DNA from: a virus
Reading direction: 5' to 3' (one strand)
Virus record (IMG/VR): IMGVR_UViG_3300036790_000821
Span: 1 to 41,701 of that record
DNA length: 41,701 bases
Below the pieces are notes generated by a model. The model did no database searches. It was not told the origin of the DNA and worked only from the letters and a program-made list of their open reading frames with translations. Shown here one piece after another: positions 25,617 through 35,000 of this stretch. A program made the translations under genes and the position numbers. Position 1 is the stretch's first letter; each line of letters begins with the position of its first letter.

Positions 25617-26537
25617 GTGACGGATCTGGAAAAGTCTCTATACGTCGCCTGGATTGGGCGCTTCGGCAAAAAGAAGGTTCTAGAACTCACGGCCAACCAA
25701 GCTGGGGCGAAGACCAGCGACAGGATTAGGGCGCTCATCAAGGCAAGCAGTCAGGCCACTCTGAACGCATTATTGCTCGAAGGGTTCCGTGGGTATTTTC
25801 ACCAGACCGTTTTTCTGCGCAGACCCAAGCAGGCTGGGCAGACGATCCAGGCCCTACTCAAGGTGAAAAGCAATTCCGATGATCGTGTGCATGTGCAAAG
25901 TCGAGAGGTGAGCGCTAACGGTGACCGAGCACGGCTCTTGCTCATGGTGACGCGCAGAATGGACTTCGTCCTCGCCCAAAGCAGTTCCATTCATGCGGTG
26001 GACGTTCCATTCCCCGTCGCCTTAGATATCTCAAACAATGCACTGATCGTTCAGGTCATGACGATGCAGAGCGGAGTGTTCACGTGGGGGAAAATCGTCG
26101 GGCAGGACTTCCGCCGCATCCTAACGTTTGTCCGGGCTGACTTCTTCAATGACCAGGTTCTCGCGTTCATTGGCTCTTCTGGCGGCGATTCTGGCAATTA
26201 TCTCGATTGCTCGAAGCGCGCGGTAGAATTGATGAAGAGTGAGCGCGTGGACACATACGGCGGGAAGTATGAGGCGGGGGCCGATGGGCATACAGAGCAC
26301 AAAACAGTTCGCGGAAAGGGCAAGAAAGCCTTACGCGAATCCCGCCCGAAGGATTTTCAAAGCCTAATCGGTGCCGCGCGCATCATCAACTGCGAATTGA
26401 TCTTTCGATCGAAGCATGCGGGTCTTGAGGCAGGCTCCAAAGTTGCTCTATACCCGTCCATCGGAAAGATAGCGTTTCGCTCAAACCTGGAAGGATGCGA
26501 CCCAGATGGCTTCATTAAAGCTATGGCTAAACCATAG
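25617..26537 (+). CDS. Unrecognised protein, gene 1 of a three-gene cassette
   Basis: The 306-residue protein is not recognised. GGAGAGG nine bases before the GTG at 25617 fixes the start, although the frame is open upstream. It begins MTDLEKSLYVAWIGRFGKKK. It has a helical N-terminus (20-60), a mixed alpha/beta middle (about 85-215) and a C-terminal region with REVSANGDRARLLLMVTRRM-style strands and a basic GKGKKALRESRPKDF segment near 245. There is no signal peptide and no catalytic motif I can name. It overlaps the next gene by 32 bases. The region is more A/T-rich than the tail genes. The 306 bases upstream hold no gene; a GC-rich palindrome near 25365 is unlikely to be a terminator. Confidence 0.75.
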   Translation: MTDLEKSLYVAWIGRFGKKKVLELTANQAGAKTSDRIRALIKASSQATLNALLLEGFRGYFHQTVFLRRPKQAGQTIQALLKVKSNSDDRVHVQSREVSANGDRARLLLMVTRRMDFVLAQSSSIHAVDVPFPVALDISNNALIVQVMTMQSGVFTWGKIVGQDFRRILTFVRADFFNDQVLAFIGSSGGDSGNYLDCSKRAVELMKSERVDTYGGKYEAGADGHTEHKTVRGKGKKALRESRPKDFQSLIGAARIINCELIFRSKHAGLEAGSKVALYPSIGKIAFRSNLEGCDPDGFIKAMAKP

Positions 26538-26889
26538 CGCGTGGTGGCCTTGGCTGGCGAAGCGCTTCTTTCGGCTGGAAGAAATTGAGCGCTTTGTCGC
26601 GACCACCGGCGAGCGCTATCTTGATGCCGATCTCTGGGCTGGCATCCAAGGAATTTCTACCGATGAGGCCGAGCTACAACTCCAAGAAGGCGTTAGGGCG
26701 GGCAGGCTCCAGCAGTGCTTTCTCTATGAATGGTCAGACAGCCCGGTGCAGTTCATCGTGCCTCGTGACTTTATAGGGCGCAAGGTGAAACTTGCAGAGA
26801 TTGGCTACGTTGGCGAGGATGACACCCGCACAATCGAGATTTCCCCTTTCCGAGTCAGGGCGGTTTTCATAACTGCGGATGCCGAGTAA
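26506..26889 (+). CDS. Small protein with winged-helix-like segment, gene 2 of cassette
   Basis: The 127-residue protein is unrecognised as a family. Residues 25-65 (RLEEIERFVATTGERYLDAD, then LQLQEGVRAGRLQQCFLYEW) look like a winged helix: two helices, a Gly-flanked turn, then strands. The C-terminal 60 residues are a beta-rich domain (PVQFIVPRDFIGRKVKLAEI). The start lies inside the previous gene with AAGGA ten bases upstream, and the next gene begins three bases after the stop, so all three are one operon. A nucleic-acid or ligand sensor is a reasonable but unproven reading. Confidence 0.65.
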   Translation: MASLKLWLNHSAWWPWLAKRFFRLEEIERFVATTGERYLDADLWAGIQGISTDEAELQLQEGVRAGRLQQCFLYEWSDSPVQFIVPRDFIGRKVKLAEIGYVGEDDTRTIEISPFRVRAVFITADAE

Positions 26890-26892
26890 TTT

Positions 26893-27237
26893 ATGGCACT
26901 GAAGAAGCCAGTTCCCGTTGGCGATATAAAGCCGGTCCGCGAAGAGGCGCTAGGGCTAGCATTGGATCTTGCTCGCATACGGGTGAATGTTGAGCTGACC
27001 AAATTTCGATTCAAATCTGGCGGGCTACTGCTGTTTCTTTCCGTGTTGATTTTCTTGGCCGGTGAATCTATAGAGGTGGGGAAGCATTTCAGGCCAGAGT
27101 TCCCAGATCGTGCATGGTTTGTAGCTAAGATGCTGTTTCTAGTGGGTTTGGCGTTCGCCGGAAGAGAAATTGTCGAAGCGGTAATTGGCGGCTGGAAGAG
27201 TGTGTTTAAAGGTAGCGAACAATCTCACGGCCAGTAG
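26893..27237 (+). CDS. Two-span membrane protein, gene 3 of cassette
   Basis: The 114-residue protein has a charged N-terminus (KKPVPVGDIKPVREEALG) and two probable membrane helices: about residues 43-59 (GGLLLFLSVLIFLAGES) and 74-91 (AWFVAKMLFLVGLAFAGR). A short amphipathic C-terminus follows. No family was recognised. Small two-span proteins occur both as phage holins and as membrane effectors in defence operons. The tight linkage to genes 1 and 2 favours a cassette function over lysis, but neither is shown. Confidence 0.6.
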   Translation: MALKKPVPVGDIKPVREEALGLALDLARIRVNVELTKFRFKSGGLLLFLSVLIFLAGESIEVGKHFRPEFPDRAWFVAKMLFLVGLAFAGREIVEAVIGGWKSVFKGSEQSHGQ

Positions 27238-27617
27238 TTCGCGCACGCTCCAAACGTTAATCGGTCAGGTTCGCTTCCATCGCAGGCGTCACGGCGCAAC
27301 GCGCCAGGAATCCGGCAAACTTTGAAGTAAGCGAACCACAACGCGTAGGCTGCATGCAGATGATCCTAGCGTTTGCTGAAGGCGTTCGTCATGCGCGCAT
27401 TCCCACGCGAATATCCAAATCTTGCCTTCCGATATGGCTCCTGCAGATTCGCTTCGGATCGGGGTTACCCATGACGGAGACCAGCTCCGTTGAGACGATC
27501 TCAGACGGCGCTTAGCGCTTCGCTCTCGCGCGGCGAGCGATAAACCAATGCAAGCGCTTGTCGTTACCTAGCAGCGCATCTGAAGATAACGCTCGCCAGA
27601 ACCACCTCCGCCCTGTT
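27238..27617. other. 380-base gene-free stretch after the cassette
   Basis: No coding frame here has convincing sequence on either strand. The only structure seen is a small inverted repeat, TCGCTC (27520-27525) with GAGCGA (27535-27540), without a following T run. It may be the scar or right edge of the inserted cassette. Confidence 0.4.
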
Positions 27618-30600
27618 ATGTCCGATACGATCGGCCGCATCACCGTGCCCACGGTGATCAACTCCGGCCAAACATTCCCGCTTACCACGCAGTACCCCTT
27701 CGGTTTCTCTGTCGAGCGCCCGGTCATCGTGCATCGCTTCGGCAGCCTCGACGCGAAGCAGGAGCAGCGGTATTACGTCGGCATCGGACCACGTAAGTTT
27801 CAATTCAAGCACCCGAACTTGAATTGGGCCGAGGTGAACCAGCTCAGGGCGTTCTGGGAGTCGATGCAGGGGCCGTGGCAGGCGTTCACCTACACCGTCC
27901 CGAACCCCGATGGAACGACCAGCAGTGTGCTGGTCACTTTCGAGCAGGTGCCGATCTCGTTTGAGTACCTGCGCAACGCAGCGCAGATCGGACTCAATTT
28001 CATCGAGGTCGTCGACCCGACAGGGGCACCCACCTACACGATCACCTCCACCTGCCTGCGGTTTCCCTCGACCTCGTTGTCCACAGCGTTGCTTTCCGAA
28101 GTCCAGCAGATCATCCCGCTCATCCACATCCGCGTGCGCGAATCCGCGGTCGCCGACATCTATCTCTCCGACCGGCGGGCCACGGTGGGCGGCCAGCTCT
28201 ACCTGCCGCGTCTCATCGGCATCGGCGAGGCCGGCTCCGACGTTCTGATCTCGCAGGACATCAAGGGCACCTCCGATAACGTCCGCTTCACGTTCGGCAA
28301 CGGCGACCGCGTCATGACGCAGCTCGCCAACGATACGGACCTGAAGTACGCCGAGATCGACCTGTGCCTCTTCCACGTCAACTCCGGGATTCTGCTCCAA
28401 CTCTGGAAGGGCGTCGTCCAGAACTTCACCAGCGACGGCACACCCGTCTTCCCGGTGACCTGCTCCGACGGCTTCTTCCAGATCATGAACCAGTACCCGG
28501 AGCGGCAGGTCAGCCGCCAGTGCTGGAAAACTTACAACGACGGCGTCAACTGCCCGTGGGCCGCCAAAGGCGCGAGTTCCGCCGCAGTGACCGCCGCCGG
28601 CGGCGATCCCACGAGCTGCGACTATTACCTCGAATCGGCAAACGGCTGCCAGGTGCACGGCATGTCTCCCTACTTCGGCGGGCACCAAGCCGACCCGCAG
28701 GGCGTCGTCATTAAGGACGATTCCACCGGTTTCCTCGGGTTCGGCCGCAACACCGTCACCGCAACGTCGATCGTTTCGGACACCATCTGGGGGCTGGCGC
28801 TGCCGGAGATCTGGTGCAACAGCGGCGGTAATCCTATCTTCGCGTTCATGGCGAACGCGCTGATGGTGGCGTATCGCGACGAATCGACTTTCGCGGACTC
28901 GCTCGGCATTCTCTGCGCCGGCCCGATTGGCGGATTCACCGGGATGTACGTGGTCACCAACGCGGATGGTTACCGCTACGTGGTGGCTCCCATGGTGGAT
29001 GGCTACACGCCGCAAGGGTTCGCGGTGAATGGCAATCTGAACGTAGTCAAGGATTCGCCCATCGGCGCGCCTCGCGAAGTGCTCGGCAACGACCCCGTAA
29101 ATCCCACCTTCGATTATTTCTCGCTTGGCTCCGGCAGTCCGCAAACTTGGGAGCCGAACGTCTACGCGGCCGGAACCGCCGTGTGCGAGATTCGCATCGT
29201 CAAGTCTTCCACGATCCAGCCAAGCACCCCTGACCAGCACCAAATGACGGTCCCGATCGACTACGGCATGTGGGGATGGACTTGGGATCAGAGCGGCAAC
29301 CGGACGGCGGTCAAGGGTCTCATCAATCCATTTTGGATTGCGGTGAACATGCTGCTGCGCGCGATGGGTTTGTATGGCGATCCGTCCACCGGCTCAGATC
29401 CGGCAGGCGGAGCAGGCCCGGCGTCTTCCGACCAACTCGCCACGTTCGCTCTGCCGTCGCTGATTGTGGGCGACGGAAGTGGAGCGGCTGAGATCGCCGC
29501 AGCCCAGGTCGCGGCCATTCTCGGAACCGGCACCGAGACGCAGTTTCAGTTTCAAGGAATCATCAGTGCCCAGAAACCGTTCCGCGACTGGCTCACCGAG
29601 GTCCTGAATTGCTGCCTGGGCTTTTACACCTGGGAGTTTGGACAATTGAAGCTCGGCTGCCGGATCAACGCCAGCGCGGGGGATGCCTACACGCTCGCCA
29701 ACTCTCTTTATCAGACGCTTCGGCTGACGCCGATCCAAGCTGGCTTCGAGCACCTAGTGATTTCGTTCGCCGATGTCGCCTATCAATACCAGGCGAACAC
29801 GGGCGAGTATTGCGACAAGAGCCACGCGGCCTACTACGGGCGCGCGGGTTCGCCGTTGACCACGCAGATGCACTCGGTGGGATGTTCTTCTCTCAGCCAG
29901 GCACTTCGGATCGCTGCTACGCGAACGCGCGAGGAACTCGGGGGCGTGACGCCCGCGGAATGGCGCGACGCACGCACCGCTGCGTGGCAGACCACGTTGC
30001 TCGGCCTCGGCAACGAGGTCGGACAAGTCGTCTCGATGACGCATCCGGACATTCCGGGCGTCCACGGCACGTGCAGTGTCTCCGGCAGCACGGCTACATG
30101 GGTGAGCGGCGATCCGTGGACCTACGCCCGGACTACGACCGGAGATACCGAGCTGATCAACAAGGAAATACTGATCGACGGTTCGCAGGTGACGATCACC
30201 GCAGTCGCCAGCGACGGCTCGACCATCACCACTTCTCCAGCGCCGCCAAGCGGAACCGGCCTGGCATTCCGGGTCGTCACCATGTGCTTCCGCATCCAAC
30301 GCTGGAGCCTGAAGAAGGATTGGTCGGTGCAGATCGAGGCGCAGACCGTCACGGCTTCCATGTACGACCTGGATGTCGGGCCGAAGCCGATGGACGTCGT
30401 GCCAGCGCCCCTTCCCGCGCTGTTCTATCCAATCCCGCTCGGGCCGGTGTGGGCGCCATACCAGGTGCAGGCGTCTTCGAGCGACGCGCTGTTTCCCAGC
30501 GAGTGGACCTTCGATTCCGACCAGGAATACACCACGCTCGCCGATGGCAGCGCGCTCGCGAGCCTGATCGTCACCGGCAAACTTCCGGTGAACGAGTTCA

Positions 30601-32027
30601 GCGCGACCGGTGCGGGCGCGCCGGGAATCGGATCGATTACGCAGAACACAACGGGCGGATCGTTGCCGGCGAGCGTCACGTTGTGGGTTGCCATTTGCGC
30701 GATCGATTCGAACGGCCTTCCGTCAGTTCCGTCGAACATTATCATCATCGGTACGTCGGCATCGGGGACGGACACGTTCGACTTGCAGAGCATCATATGG
30801 CCGCCGGTCGCGGGGCTCGTCTCCTACGTGTTGTTCGTCGGAACGCAGCCCGATCTAATCTGCGCGCAGGCGACCGGGACGTTGACCGCTGGTACGGGCA
30901 ACACCTACACGCCGAGTTCGATCACGTTCGGCGGGCCGGTGGTGCGTTCGACTTGGGCGCTGCCGTCGCCGTACGTCGCCAAGGTTCGCATCAAAGCCAA
31001 GCTCCTCCTGCACTCGGGTGTTGCCGGGGTTGCGGTCACCACAGTCTCGACCAACACGCTGGTTTGTTCCGAATTAGTCGACACTTCGTCCACACCGTTC
31101 AGTCCCGTCGGCCGCATTCTTTCCGTAATCGGCAGGCCCAACGGCAGCACACCGTTTGCGAGCTTCAACGTCACGGCGTTCGTGCCCACCACTGGGACGA
31201 TCACGCTGGACCGCGATCCCACGGGGATTGTGAACGTAGGCGACGCAGTGGTCATTCGCAACCAAGCGTCGGGTCTGTCAAGCACACCTACTGCCATCAC
31301 TCAAGTCACCGACCCCGGCTACCAGAACGTCGCGAACAGTTACGGCGGCCTGACGGTAAGCGCGGAGATCGGCAACCTGATCCGCGTGATCGCGGGCACT
31401 GGTCGCGGCCAGCCTCCAAGTGCGATAACGGCCAATACCTCGACTCAGTTGACCTTCCAGCCGCCGTTGCTCATGGACGACACGTCGGTGTGGATCGTCG
31501 AGGCGCCCGCGTGGGCGTTCCAGGCGGATTCGACCAGCATCGACAATGCGAACCCGCTAACGCCAGTCAGCCTCTCGGTGCCGACCGCGAACTTCATCGA
31601 GCAGCCGATGCTCATTGCCGGTTTCACCGTGGATGTCAACGGCAACGAATCGCCGGACGGCGACCAGCCTTTCCGCGAGGACTGGATCTATGGCGAAGTC
31701 GGCGCGCCCTCGGGCGAGATGAAGATCTCGATTCCCGGTACGCTCGCAATTGGGAGTAACCTCGGTCCGGCGGCGTTCTATACCTCCACCGTCGCGTTGC
31801 AGAACGGCGTGACGTGCATGGTGAAGCAGGCACCCGTCGGAGCGGACCTCGTCATCCAGGTCTACGCCGGAACCACGCTGCTATTTACCGTCACGATCGC
31901 GGCAGGCTCAACAGTCGGGTCCGCGACAGGCACTCCTGCGATCGGACCAGAGACGCCGGTCATCATTAATCTCACCGCCGTCGGCACGACGTTCCCCGGA
32001 TCGGATCTCACCGTCGCGCTGTCTTGA
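27618..32027 (+). CDS. Fused tail-tip protein (gpM-, gpL- and gpJ-like parts)
   Basis: The 1469-residue protein starts MSDTIGRITVPTVINSGQTF. Residues about 15-160 repeat the distal-tail pattern of the gene at 24894 (RKFQFKHPNLNWAEVNQLRAFW, GLNFIEV). Residues about 165-360 resemble lambda gpL: a beta domain, then Cys302, Cys312, Cys334 and Cys344. The C-X9-C-X21-C-X9-C spacing is close to the iron-sulfur Cys set of gpL. From about 580 on it looks like a gpJ-type hub: FQGIISAQKPFRDWLTEVLN and a central tube fold, then FN3-like beta modules (about 990-1250) and a Gly/Thr-rich end. This fusion would be the baseplate hub at the tail tip. ATG 27618 is preferred to TTG 27558. Confidence 0.75.
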   Translation: MSDTIGRITVPTVINSGQTFPLTTQYPFGFSVERPVIVHRFGSLDAKQEQRYYVGIGPRKFQFKHPNLNWAEVNQLRAFWESMQGPWQAFTYTVPNPDGTTSSVLVTFEQVPISFEYLRNAAQIGLNFIEVVDPTGAPTYTITSTCLRFPSTSLSTALLSEVQQIIPLIHIRVRESAVADIYLSDRRATVGGQLYLPRLIGIGEAGSDVLISQDIKGTSDNVRFTFGNGDRVMTQLANDTDLKYAEIDLCLFHVNSGILLQLWKGVVQNFTSDGTPVFPVTCSDGFFQIMNQYPERQVSRQCWKTYNDGVNCPWAAKGASSAAVTAAGGDPTSCDYYLESANGCQVHGMSPYFGGHQADPQGVVIKDDSTGFLGFGRNTVTATSIVSDTIWGLALPEIWCNSGGNPIFAFMANALMVAYRDESTFADSLGILCAGPIGGFTGMYVVTNADGYRYVVAPMVDGYTPQGFAVNGNLNVVKDSPIGAPREVLGNDPVNPTFDYFSLGSGSPQTWEPNVYAAGTAVCEIRIVKSSTIQPSTPDQHQMTVPIDYGMWGWTWDQSGNRTAVKGLINPFWIAVNMLLRAMGLYGDPSTGSDPAGGAGPASSDQLATFALPSLIVGDGSGAAEIAAAQVAAILGTGTETQFQFQGIISAQKPFRDWLTEVLNCCLGFYTWEFGQLKLGCRINASAGDAYTLANSLYQTLRLTPIQAGFEHLVISFADVAYQYQANTGEYCDKSHAAYYGRAGSPLTTQMHSVGCSSLSQALRIAATRTREELGGVTPAEWRDARTAAWQTTLLGLGNEVGQVVSMTHPDIPGVHGTCSVSGSTATWVSGDPWTYARTTTGDTELINKEILIDGSQVTITAVASDGSTITTSPAPPSGTGLAFRVVTMCFRIQRWSLKKDWSVQIEAQTVTASMYDLDVGPKPMDVVPAPLPALFYPIPLGPVWAPYQVQASSSDALFPSEWTFDSDQEYTTLADGSALASLIVTGKLPVNEFSATGAGAPGIGSITQNTTGGSLPASVTLWVAICAIDSNGLPSVPSNIIIIGTSASGTDTFDLQSIIWPPVAGLVSYVLFVGTQPDLICAQATGTLTAGTGNTYTPSSITFGGPVVRSTWALPSPYVAKVRIKAKLLLHSGVAGVAVTTVSTNTLVCSELVDTSSTPFSPVGRILSVIGRPNGSTPFASFNVTAFVPTTGTITLDRDPTGIVNVGDAVVIRNQASGLSSTPTAITQVTDPGYQNVANSYGGLTVSAEIGNLIRVIAGTGRGQPPSAITANTSTQLTFQPPLLMDDTSVWIVEAPAWAFQADSTSIDNANPLTPVSLSVPTANFIEQPMLIAGFTVDVNGNESPDGDQPFREDWIYGEVGAPSGEMKISIPGTLAIGSNLGPAAFYTSTVALQNGVTCMVKQAPVGADLVIQVYAGTTLLFTVTIAAGSTVGSATGTPAIGPETPVIINLTAVGTTFPGSDLTVALS

Positions 32028-32033
32028 GAACCT

Positions 32034-35000
32034 GTGCCCACTGAAGCAATCCACAAGCTGGAGCCTCACCGAACGATGTATCTGCGCGGCTTCGACCGCC
32101 GCGGATGCGCCGCGTCTCTGAACAACGCCACGGCCTCCGGATTCACGGTCAGCGGCGTCTTCAGCGACCAGGCTGATTTTGCGGTCCTGGTGCTGTTCGA
32201 TGCCGATGACCAGTTCGGTCATCTCTTCACCACGAAATACCTTCCCGATTTCTCGCTTGCTGGAGTCACGCTCGACTTCGACCTGGCGATCACCAACGCG
32301 CAGAATCCCGTCAGCCGCAAGTTTCAGTCCGTCCCGTGGGGCGCGCTCAGCTACATCACGAAGTCGGAAACGCCCGGTACCATCTCTCTCCTGCCGATGG
32401 CGACCTCCGTTACCGGCATGGCGGCGGCTTCTCAGACCTTCACGGTGAACGGCACGCCCGCCCTGTACGACCGCGTGGATCTCGTCTACTTGAGCAACAT
32501 CGTTTACGACTACCTGGTATCGGCTACGCTGTCGCCGGGACCTTCGACGGTGACGTTCGGGTTCTTCAATTACCTCGGCACAGGATACGACCACACCATC
32601 ACCATCGGGTCCAACACGTACTCGCACGTCCAGCTTTCAACCGATGGTTCCGGCGACATCGCCATCGCGCTGGCCGCCGCAATCAACGCCGCCAACGATC
32701 CGAACGCGACCGCTTCCGTGAGCGCCAACAACGTGATCCTCACCGCCCGGACGAACAGCGGTGCAAGCATTAGCTGTTCCGCATCCGACGGCAACGGCCC
32801 AGGCACCCTCTTCGAGTCGCAAGGCGCTTGCCCCTTCATCGCCGCGCAACTGGCAGCACAGATCAACGGGACCAATTGGGCCTTCCTCAACCCCACGATC
32901 GCGCTGATGGCAACGGTGAGCGGCGCGAGCTTCACCGTCTATGCTGCGCGGTACGGTACCGTCAACACCTCTGGCACGTCGGTATCGTTCGCCTCCGGCC
33001 AGAACTTCCTGGGATCGCAAGCCGGCGATCCGATCCTTATTAATAATGTCCAGTACGCGATCGCGTCGGTAACGTCGCCCACGTCGGCCACCCTGACGAC
33101 CTCCGCTGGTACCCAAACAGGCGTCAACTATCTCGCGCCGACCGGCGGCCGCGACGGCAATGCCATCGAGTTGCTGGAGATGCACAAGACCTCAACCGCG
33201 TACTTGACTCCGGCGGGTGCATCCAAACTCACCGGCGGCGCAGACCCGTCGTCCGTGCATTTCCACATCGATTTCACAGCAAGCGGAATCGACTCGCTGC
33301 GCCAAGCGTGGCTCACCTTCGCGCCCGCACTGAACTACGACTCCGGGTCGGTCAATCCCGCGCTGGTCGCCTATCAGCCGAGCACATGGAGCGCGGTTTT
33401 CAGCAACTGGACCCTGTCCGATCCCAGCAGTGTGCTGCCGCTGAAGATCGCTGGACCAGGAAGCGTGACGGTCGGCAGCCGCGACTTCTGGGCAAGCTTC
33501 GCCGGCACCGGCTGGAGCGAGCAAGTAGGCTTTTACTTCCGCGGCTTCGCGCAGCAATCGTCGAACCCGACCGACCACGTGACCATCACGTACTCGTGCC
33601 AGTACACGCACAATCTGTATCTCGGCACGTCCCTCTCGTCAGCAAGCGGCCAATTGACTGCCACCTTGGACGGCGTGGCGCAGCCGACGATCGACACCTA
33701 CGCCGACACCACCTCACCGGTTTCCGCACGCCGCCTCATCGCCTCGAGTGTCGCGCCCGGCGCCCACGCGGTGGTCCTCACGGTATCCAGCGGTCACAAC
33801 TCGCTCTCCACCCGCACCAGTTGCCTCTTCGATTATCTGCAAGCGGCCGTCCTGACAGACGTGCAGTCGCCCGCGACGACCTATCCCAACGTCAACTGCG
33901 CATGCGATTTCGATACCGCGCAGACCTACGCCATCGCGCCCACACGCGCATTCTGGATTCTAAGCAAGGCCGGATTCGCCGGCGACATCGACTTCTATTC
34001 CGGCGTCTTCTTCGCCTTGAAGCGCGTGCGCTCGGGTGGAAACTTCCATCAGGCCGTCATCACGATTTCCGCAGGGTTGAGCGGCTTCAATCTCGGATCG
34101 CTCTATGGCGACGGCGACGCGATGTTCCTGCAGGTGGGAGGGAACAGCTACGGCGACGGCCTCGGCACCGCATTCGGCGCGGCAGTCTATCCGACCGACA
34201 CCGTGGATACGCTCGCGGAGCGGTTCGTCAACGCGATCAACGCACTATTCGTCGGGATCTCGGCAGCGAAGACCGGGACCGGCCAGCTAACGATCACGAC
34301 GCTCAGCCCCGTCGCTGGCTTCACACTGTTCACAAGCTATGCGGCGGGAACGGGCGCGAATGGCGCGAACCCGTCAACCGGGTCGATCACCTTTAGCGGT
34401 GACATCAAGGCAGGTAACGAGGGCGTATGGCAGGTGGACGCATCGCAATCGCAACCCCTCAATCGGGCTTTCACCGACTATCTAGCCGACTTCTGCGCGC
34501 AGGTCAACGCCGCCGGGCAGACGATGACCGTTTCATTCTCCCAGGAACTGCTCGCGCCGCCCGATGCGAACACGGCCGCTGGAGCATGGGCGCAGCGATT
34601 CGCGAACGGCACTCAGGTCCTCACCGATACCGGCTTTGGAAGCTGGGGCTCCGGCTTCGTCGAGGCGGTCAGCGGCTCCAGCCCGATCACGATCCAGCAG
34701 ACCGGCCACGGCTACATTACCGGGAACACGGTTCACATTTCGAGCTCAACGCAATCCGGCGTCTGGGCGATCACCGTCACGGACGCCAACCACTATCAGC
34801 TCACCACGCTCGTCTCGGGCGGCTACACGCCCAACGTCGGAGACGCAACTTTCATCGATCTCCAAACCACGCAGTGCACGTTCAATCCGTCCACCGTAAC
34901 GCCATACCTTGCAGCCTGCTACCTGCAGGTGGCGGGAATCATGAGCACCGCTGGTCTGACGCCATGGCTCCAGTTCGGCGAGTTCCTCTGGTGGTTTTTC

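Noticed and set aside
29609-31759. 716-codon open frame in another frame of the tail-tip gene, and 559 codons on the minus strand at 27564-29243
   Set aside because: Translations are Arg/His/Gly-rich without domains and wholly inside the tail-tip gene. Shadows of high GC.
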